This document shows, one piece after another, positions 1 to 4,949 of a DNA stretch of 11,787 nucleotides. The notes under the pieces are model-generated. The model ran no database searches. It was not told the origin of the DNA and worked only from the letters and a program-made list of their open reading frames with translations. How positions within the stretch are numbered: the first letter of the stretch is position 1; each line of letters starts with the position of its first letter. Location: NCBI GenBank assembly GCA_026770615.1, contig MU631313.1:67299-79085 (forward strand), read 5' to 3'. A program made the translations under genes and the position numbers. Origin of the DNA: Pavlovales sp. CCMP2436 (Eukaryota; Haptophyta; Pavlovophyceae; Pavlovales).

Positions 1-96
1 CAGCGACTCCAGCGCTTTGTTTTCGGCTTCCTCATCATCCACCACTTCTACCAGCTCCCCACTTCGGCGTAGCGCGTAGGAGCCTGCGTCGGAGCG
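1..96 (-). CDS. Possible internal exon of a gene leaving the window on the left
   Basis: Read on the minus strand from 96 down to 1, this stretch is open for exactly 32 codons. It starts RSDAGSYALRRSGELVEV and continues with an acidic segment (VDDEEAENKALESL). It is directly preceded at 97-98 by an AG in the context ctgatcttag, a plausible 3' splice site with a branch-like ctgat just upstream. A stop codon (tag) overlaps that AG, so the exon cannot extend further right without splicing. The GC content is clearly higher than in the AT-rich sequence from about 140 onward. No domain can be recognised in so few residues. The main rival is a plus-strand C-terminal end over 1-72 (24 codons to a tag at 70-72, ending FYQLPTSA). 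The two cannot be separated from this window alone. Confidence 0.3.
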
Positions 97-651
97 CTAA
101 GATCAGCCTGACTTGAACTTGAAACGTACCGCCAGCCCGAAACCCCCGACATTAATATAAATTCTTAGTTACAAATTGATTTTCTTCTGTGAGCGCGACC
201 GGGCGAGCGAGCGGAGCGAGGTCCTCTAGACTCACTAAGCCTCAATAGATTCAACATATGAATAGCTCGTGATCCATGAGCCGATTAGTTATTATTTGCA
301 ATCTTACTTGTAATTTCCTACCCACTTAGTTAACTCGAACTTGCAAAGAATTACGAACTTTAATTAAATGCGCAAAACTCACTAACTAATTCACTCTAGG
401 GTCGAAATTCGAATTAGTGGCGCGATTCCGCACTGGCGAGGGGGTAAAGTGGTGGCCGGGACGAAGAAGTAAACATTGGTCAACCCTGTGCACTAAGTGT
501 CGATATAGCTGATGTCGAATAGAGCCCTCCTCGACGGTCGGAGCCCACCTCGTGTGCCTCTCAGGTGCCTCTAGGGTCGACAACATACTAAAGGTAACTA
601 ACATTTTCGATTCTCAGCGTTCGGAAGCGAAAAGAAAGTCATGGTTCACGA

Positions 652-734
652 AGTGGTACCGTGGAGTTAGTTGCAGATTCGTAAATGGGACACCGCCCCA
701 TTCACGAATCTGCAACTAACTTAGCGGTGCCACC
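652..734. repeat. Long imperfect inverted repeat (hairpin)
   Basis: The arms 652-689 and 697-734 are 38 nt each and pair at 32 positions around a 7-nt loop (690-696). The inner 25 positions have a single mismatch; the matching words are gttagttgcagattcgt on the left and acgaatctgcaactaac on the right. Such a structure could be a MITE or a solo hairpin element, a transcript fold, or a small-RNA precursor. No target-site duplication or second copy was seen in the window, so its nature is open. Confidence 0.8.
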
Positions 735-916
735 TCCAGTTCCTGAGTTGCTCCGGAGGATTTTCACGGACTTTTATCGAATTTCAAATTTCCCCCCGGA
801 CTGGCCACTAATTTGAATTTGACCCATCTACAACTTAGTTAGGTCTTAACCACAACAACAAAGAAACATGTTTGACGAGCGTGATGCTCGGGCGGCGGGG
901 CGCAGCGTACGCAACG

Positions 917-934
917 TTTTTTTTTTTTTTTTTT
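917..934. repeat. T18 homopolymer (A18 on the minus strand)
   Basis: Eighteen consecutive T on the plus strand read as A18 on the minus strand. They start about 130 bases beyond the stop codon of the minus-strand reductase gene, where its 3' UTR would end. It may be an ordinary slippage tract or the trace of a retroposed poly(A) tail. Confidence 0.9.
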
Positions 935-1062
935 GCACTGGTCGGCACGGTGAGCGCAAGGCTGCTGGGAGACGGGAGGCTGTGCAAGGATGATACGAAA
1001 TTATCATGTACATTCGCGGCCACGTCTCAGCCAGCAGGGGCTTGCGTGGGCATCCTGTGTAC

Positions 1063-2358
1063 CTAGTCGAGCCGCCACTTCTCGAAGCCGTAGCCGACGA
1101 ACTTGGAGTCGCTCGTCTTGAACTTGGAGCCCTGGAACTCGAAGGCGCAGGCATCCGCAGACGCCTCGAGCAGCAGCACCTCCTCGTCCGATAGCCGCCA
1201 GCCGAGCGCCGCCGCCGTGTCGCGCGCCTGCTCGGGGCGAGTGACGCCCACTACGGGCACCGCCCCTTTCGAGATGACCCAATTTATCGCCACCTGCGCA
1301 GGCGTCTTGTGTCGCGCCTGCGCGACTGCGCGTAACGTCGCAAGCAGCGGCTCGACGCCCGCGGGCGGAATGCCCGCACTGGCGTCTCCCAAGAAGTACT
1401 TGCGGAGGCCGGCGTCCTCGGGGAGGTTCTCTGCGGACCATTTGGCGGTGAGCAGGCCCATGGCGAGCGGGTAGTAAGCCATAGGCACGATGCCCCGCTC
1501 GAGGCACCAGTCGACTGTTTCCTGCGCGCCCTGCTTGCGGTAGAGGAGGGAGTAGTTGATTTGGTTGCTGGCCAGCGGCACGCCTCGCTTCTCGAGGTAC
1601 GCGTGGCACCTTGCGAGCATGGTCGGGCCGTAGTTGCAGACACCAACGTTGCGCACGACCCCCTGGTGGTAGCAGCGCGCGAGGCCCTCCCAATAACGTT
1701 CGTCCTTTGTCAAGGTGTAACCGAGGGCTCGAAATGGTTGTACCACGTCTGGCATGTGCACCTGGTACAAATCCAACGAGTCGACGCCGAGTCTGCTGGC
1801 AGAGGTCTTGGCGGCCTCCACAACGGCGTCGGGCGTGAGCCGCCAGGGCACCGGCGTGAACTTTGACGCGAGAACCGGCCGCGGCGTCTCCGGAGTGAAC
1901 TGGCTCGCTGGCCAACCACGCCGGAGACGCCGAGGCTGAGCTCCCGCGGCCAGCGAGCCGAGAAGCGCCTCGCCTGAGCCGCCGAACGCCTGGCCGGCAG
2001 TGGGAAGCCCGACCGCGCGCGCGCCCTGTTGTAACATGGCGAAAGGGGAGGCGCCATATCGCTCTGCCGTGTCAAAGAGATTGAGTCCACAGCCTTCAGC
2101 CTCCGCAAAGGTGGCGGCCAAGCGCGCGTCCGAGGGGCCGCCGTTGTCGGGCACCCATTTGATAGTGCCGATCGCGATGCGCGGCACGTCAAGCGTCCCA
2201 AGCTTGACGCGGTCGGCGGCTTTCGACGCCCAGAGCTTGACGCGGTCGGCGGGTTGCGAGGTCAAGGTCCCGCCGCTGGTGTACGAGTAGGTGGTCCGCA
2301 GGCTCAGCGTGATGAGGAGGGCGGTGTACACCGCGCTGTGCCTCGCGAGGTTTGTCAT
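1063..2358 (-). CDS. Aldo/keto reductase, probably plastid-targeted
   Basis: The product is a 431-residue NAD(P)H-dependent oxidoreductase of the aldo/keto reductase superfamily, a TIM-barrel family that reduces aldehydes and ketones. The catalytic tetrad is visible: D96 and Y101 in FDTAERYG, K166 in VLASKF and H201 in DLYQVHMP. Later family blocks are VRNVGVCNYGP, PLASNQINYSLLYR, MAYYPLAMGLLTAKW and PAQVAINWVISKGAVPVVG. These blocks resemble the uncharacterised chloroplast reductases of plants. The ATG at 2356-2358 was chosen because the frame further up to 2580 begins with TTG, and because this Met opens a leader (MTNLARHSAVYTALLITLSL) that looks like a signal peptide. Such a leader would suit a secondary plastid, with a Tyr after the probable cleavage site. 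No intron is needed. Odd points are an 11-residue tandem duplication just after the leader and about 12 extra residues before K166. The substrate is unknown. Confidence 0.9.
   Translation of the reverse strand: MTNLARHSAVYTALLITLSLRTTYSYTSGGTLTSQPADRVKLWASKAADRVKLGTLDVPRIAIGTIKWVPDNGGPSDARLAATFAEAEGCGLNLFDTAERYGASPFAMLQQGARAVGLPTAGQAFGGSGEALLGSLAAGAQPRRLRRGWPASQFTPETPRPVLASKFTPVPWRLTPDAVVEAAKTSASRLGVDSLDLYQVHMPDVVQPFRALGYTLTKDERYWEGLARCYHQGVVRNVGVCNYGPTMLARCHAYLEKRGVPLASNQINYSLLYRKQGAQETVDWCLERGIVPMAYYPLAMGLLTAKWSAENLPEDAGLRKYFLGDASAGIPPAGVEPLLATLRAVAQARHKTPAQVAINWVISKGAVPVVGVTRPEQARDTAAALGWRLSDEEVLLLEASADACAFEFQGSKFKTSDSKFVGYGFEKWRLD
1882..1959 (-). other. Two interleaved 12-bp inverted repeats (pseudoknot geometry) in the reductase CDS
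   Basis: Arm A (1882-1893, cggcgtctccgg) is the exact reverse complement of 1921-1932. Arm B (1902-1913, ggctcgctggcc) is the exact reverse complement of 1948-1959. The order A-B-A'-B' with connectors of 8, 7 and 15 nt is that of an H-type pseudoknot; a simple nested hairpin would give A-B-B'-A'. It encodes residues 134-159 of the reductase, the stretch that is longer than in plant relatives. Folding and function are inferred, but the base complementarity is seen directly. Confidence 0.75.
2201..2252 (-). repeat. 33-bp in-frame tandem duplication in the reductase N-terminus
   Basis: The 19-mer agcttgacgcggtcggcgg occurs at 2201-2219 and again at 2234-2252, a spacing of 33 bp or 11 codons. 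At protein level it gives ADRVKLWASKA followed by ADRVKLGTLDV, just downstream of the leader and just before the first barrel strand (PRIAIGTIKW). Confidence 0.85.
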
Positions 2359-2616
2359 CTCGCGTACGCCGGCGTCCTCCACGTTTGGGAGAGGCGAACG
2401 GTCAGGAGGCGCTGGAAGCTTCTCGAATCTACTCAAAGTTTTAAAAAGCGTCGACCTTGACCAGTTGCCACCCCGGCTTGCTTCCCGTGGGTGCTCGCCA
2501 GCCGCCCTCTTCGAGAAGCTGCGTGGAGAGCACAGCCGATCTCGACGTGTGGGACCCTCTAGAACGATCGAACGTTTCAAAAATTTGACTTTGACCTAAA
2601 ATAAATAACTCACATC

Positions 2617-2718
2617 ATGGTCATTGAGCGGCGGCACCCCGGCCTCCTCGACGATGAGGGGTGTCCCTACGATGAGGAGTATGAAGATATGCCGAGGGAA
2701 TACCTCACTGCAGAATAG
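2617..2718 (+). CDS. Possible 33-residue acidic small ORF
   Basis: An ATG at 2617 opens 33 codons to a tag at 2716-2718. The peptide starts MVIERRHPGLLDDEG and goes on through an acidic aromatic stretch (YDEEYEDM). An in-frame taa 12 nt upstream means the ATG would be the true start. The composition looks more like protein than the surrounding spacer, but there is no recognised family and no visible splice signal that would join it to the F-box gene. It could equally be chance or a fragment of an old gene. Confidence 0.2.
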   Translation: MVIERRHPGLLDDEGCPYDEEYEDMPREYLTAE

Positions 2719-2993
2719 TACCTCACGCTGCTTGCAAGCGGCTGCATGCATGCTCTTGTGTGTATTACTGATGCTAAGCCGCTAAATATATATTATTGAT
2801 AGGTATTGAAGCTGACGTCTGAAGTGCCGTCGCGACCCAGATAGTGCGGTTGTGTAACTAGTCCGCAGTTCGGTCGGCTGTAGCTCTCGTCCATTCGCTT
2901 ACTCACTAACTTACACGTGCATGCACCACAAAATTAGTTATCGCACCGCATGCAAAGGAAAACGTCACAAAATCTAAATGTTTGTTGCTCCTA

Positions 2994-3043
2994 AAAATTG
3001 ACGAACCGTCTTATTACCAAAATTGACGAACCGACTTATTACC
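2994..3043. repeat. 25-bp tandem repeat, two copies, abutting the F-box start codon
   Basis: Copies at 2994-3018 and 3019-3043 differ at one base (t versus a at unit position 16). Each contains attgacgaaccg followed by cttattacc. The second copy ends three bases before the ATG at 3047, so the repeat would lie in the 5' UTR. Confidence 0.9.
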
Positions 3044-3046
3044 GGA

Positions 3047-3199
3047 ATGCTTCGTCTGACCAACCTCCCAGCAGAGGCGCTCCTTAGGCCCAAGCGGAGG
3101 CAGGAGATGCTGCGCCTTACCGACCTCCCGATGGAGGCGCTCCTTAGGCCCAAGCGGAGGCAGGAGATGCTGCGCCTGACCGAGCTCCCGGCGGAGGCC
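3047..3199 (+). repeat. 60-bp in-frame tandem repeat, 2.5 copies, at the start of the F-box gene
   Basis: Units run 3047-3106, 3107-3166 and a partial third from 3167. Each begins with ATG and encodes MLRLT(N/D/E)LP(A/M/A)EAL. The unit end is identical in the first two copies and encodes LLRPKRRQE, while the third copy runs on into the complete F-box. Because the unit is 20 codons long and starts with ATG, each copy offers a start codon in the same frame. Confidence 0.95.
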
Positions 3200-4384
3200 C
3201 TCGAGAGCGCGCTCGCGCTCGCCGCGCCGCAAGACATCGCGAGCGCGCTGTGCTCGTGCCGCGCACTCTCGCGCCTCGACCCGTGGCGCTCGGCGTTCGA
3301 TGCCCGCTGGGGCGCGCCCGGCGTCGAGCTGCGCGCATCGGTGGGCAAGATGACGTATCTCCTTCGCGACGTGTGCGAGTTGGTCTCGAGCGACTCGGCG
3401 CTCGCCAAGGCGCGGCACGGCGCGTGCCAGCGCGCCCTCGACACGGATGCGATGGAGCGATTCGGTGACGAGGACGACGAGGACGACTCCGAGTTCGAGC
3501 TGGAGCCCCAGCAGCGCTACATCGCGCACCCCCCGGACCAGGCACGCGCGCGCGCGCTCCGAGACGTTGGCGTGGCTCTCGCGCAGTGCGCGACCTCTAC
3601 GGCCTCTGGTCGCGCGCTGATGGCTGCGCTCACGCAAGGGCTCTACGTCTTGCTGGACCGGACCAATAAGGTGGGAGACTTCCCGTTCGGCGACGACATG
3701 TATCTCCCCAACGATTGGCACGTCAAGCGCTTCGTGCTGGCGAGCCCGCGGGGCGACTTCGTCGCCTTCTACTCGACGGAGATGGGAACCTACCAGGAGG
3801 AAACGTATGAATTTCGCATGTGGGCGCTCCACGCCACAGTCATCGGTGTGGCGGACGAGCCGCGGCTGGCCGAGGCGATGGGCGGCTCGCACGGCCTGCG
3901 CGGCCCGCAGCTGCTCGGCTGGTTCGACGGACTGCTCCTCGGCGGAGACCCGCACCTGCTCAAGACCGCAAAGCCCCCAACACCGCCGCCGGGCTGCGGC
4001 GTGCGGCTCAACCTCGTCAGCTGCAAGGTGTCAATTAATCCTGGGTTCTTGCAGAGCATCGAGTCTCCCCCGTCACCAGCTACCGTGGGCAAACTGCTCG
4101 ACAGCCTCGGGCTGGGCGAGGGGGCAGTGCACCCCGACGATCTGCTGCTCGCGCTGCTCGTCATCTCCAACATGGTGCCCGCCGACAGGGTGACCGAGGT
4201 CTGGGGCGCGCCGCCTGGGGACCGTGGGTGGGAGGACGACAACGACCGCGTGCGGATGCACCCAGGCGTCTGTCTGTGGGGCTCGTGCCGCAGCCCTGGC
4301 GCCTCTGCCGACGCCACCGACGAATGCCTCGAGTGGGACGGAGCGCCCACTCGCATGACCTGGGCAGGCGCCGCATCGTCGTGA
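3047..4384 (+). CDS. F-box-like protein of unknown target
   Basis: The product has 445 residues. Residues 41-83 fit the F-box pattern: LRLTELPAEALESALALAA, then DIASALCSCRALSRL, then a tryptophan-containing end (DPWRSAFDARWG). In known families the F-box binds SKP1 and links the protein to an SCF ubiquitin ligase; that role is inferred here. The first two repeats (residues 1-20 and 21-40) copy the beginning of the F-box helix but replace the rest with a basic LLRPKRRQE. An acidic patch (DEDDEDDSEFELE) lies near residues 144-156. The remainder has no repeats of LRR, WD40 or Kelch type that I can see, so the substrate-binding part is unrecognised. The start is the ATG at 3047; the frame extends to a TTG at 3023 but an in-frame tga lies at 2999. 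ATGs at 3107 and 3167 are alternative starts. Codon use is strongly GC-rich, like the neighbours, and no intron is seen. Confidence 0.7.
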   Translation: MLRLTNLPAEALLRPKRRQEMLRLTDLPMEALLRPKRRQEMLRLTELPAEALESALALAAPQDIASALCSCRALSRLDPWRSAFDARWGAPGVELRASVGKMTYLLRDVCELVSSDSALAKARHGACQRALDTDAMERFGDEDDEDDSEFELEPQQRYIAHPPDQARARALRDVGVALAQCATSTASGRALMAALTQGLYVLLDRTNKVGDFPFGDDMYLPNDWHVKRFVLASPRGDFVAFYSTEMGTYQEETYEFRMWALHATVIGVADEPRLAEAMGGSHGLRGPQLLGWFDGLLLGGDPHLLKTAKPPTPPPGCGVRLNLVSCKVSINPGFLQSIESPPSPATVGKLLDSLGLGEGAVHPDDLLLALLVISNMVPADRVTEVWGAPPGDRGWEDDNDRVRMHPGVCLWGSCRSPGASADATDECLEWDGAPTRMTWAGAASS

Positions 4385-4949
4385 TCACGAGGCGGCGAGC
4401 GTGGGAGTGAATGATACGGAGAGAACGCTGCGAGCTTAGCTGACTGAACGCGTGAACTACAGGGGGTCGCAGGAAATAAGTAAGGAGGGTGATTTAGAGT
4501 CTGAGTACTCAGTTTCTTATAGAATTAATTTGTCTTAATTATAGCCTATTACAGCATACAAAGATGATTAAATTTATCACTGTACGTAATCATTAAAAAT
4601 AAGACAGGCATCGAATCCAGTGTGTGGACGAAGGTTAAATTTTGCTTAAACAGATATTGCCATGGCACAAAAAATGAGGCTCAGAGTTTCTTAACGTTAC
4701 GGTTTCTTATTGCTCGCAACCCCCTGCTGTAATTGTATGTGCCACTGACTCGCACACTGCGTGATGTATTCGATAAATATGCATTGATTCAAGCACTTCA
4801 ACCTCGCAGCCAGCGCCACGTCCGCCGCTGGCAGCCGCGGCCCCCAATAACAGGCCACGCAGTCGTCAGCACAGGCAGCTGACGCCATCGGCCGACTGCC
4901 ATGGTGCACTGTCGCGCGCGCCGACGAGGCGTAGCCCCGTCCACCTTGG
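4385..4949. other. Convergent spacer between F-box and coiled-coil genes
   Basis: This region must hold the 3' ends of two genes that face each other. About 4440-4700 is AT-rich without simple repeats. From about 4800 GC rises again, and a minus-strand frame of 118 codons (4697-5053) runs through it, overlapping the end of the coiled-coil gene in another frame. No clear polyadenylation signal, RNA gene or repeat was seen. Confidence 0.5.

Larger units (their letters stand above)
97..1062. other. AT-rich spacer left of the reductase gene
   Basis: No convincing gene is seen here. A short GC-rich patch lies at about 190-225, and the rest up to about 400 is AT-rich, with several copies of a TTAGTTA/TAACTAA word. 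An ATG-started 72-codon minus-strand frame at 386-604 sits in a region of intermediate GC but has no recognisable domain and no codon bias like the nearby genes. A perfect 12-bp direct repeat (ctctagggtcga) occurs at 394-405 and 569-580. The stretch after 1063 downwards should contain the 3' UTR of the reductase; no canonical aataaa was noticed there. Confidence 0.5.
2359..3046. other. Divergent spacer between the reductase and F-box genes
   Basis: This is the shared upstream region of two genes pointing away from each other. The part next to the reductase (2359-2580) is GC-rich and open in the reductase frame but has no ATG, so it is probably 5' UTR. Beyond 2720 it is AT-richer, with a weak TATA-like ctaaatatatatt at about 2782-2794, self-complementary words around 2731-2752 (gcttgcaagc, gcatgcatgc) and a 25-bp tandem repeat abutting the F-box gene. 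No promoter element can be assigned firmly. Confidence 0.5.

Noticed and set aside
386..604. 72-codon minus-strand frame MLVTFSML...
   Set aside because: It has an ATG but no recognised domain, no GC-rich third positions like the nearby genes and no supporting signals.
1004..1915. 303-codon minus-strand frame overlapping the reductase
   Set aside because: It lies in a shifted frame of the reductase CDS, is Arg/Gly/Ala-rich and shows no domain; it is a by-product of GC-rich codons.
2359..2580. N-terminal extension of the reductase by 74 residues
   Set aside because: The extended frame starts with TTG, not ATG, its residues are basic and unlike the family, and a signal-like leader begins exactly at the ATG 2358. 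It is more likely 5' UTR.
3014..3955. 313-codon minus-strand frame opposite the F-box gene
   Set aside because: It mirrors the F-box coding sequence. Its Arg/Leu/Glu/Val-rich composition is what the reverse strand of GC-rich codons gives, and the plus strand has a recognisable F-box.
4600..4620. tRNA-like T-loop word catcgaatcc
   Set aside because: No acceptor stem, anticodon arm or A box could be fitted around it.
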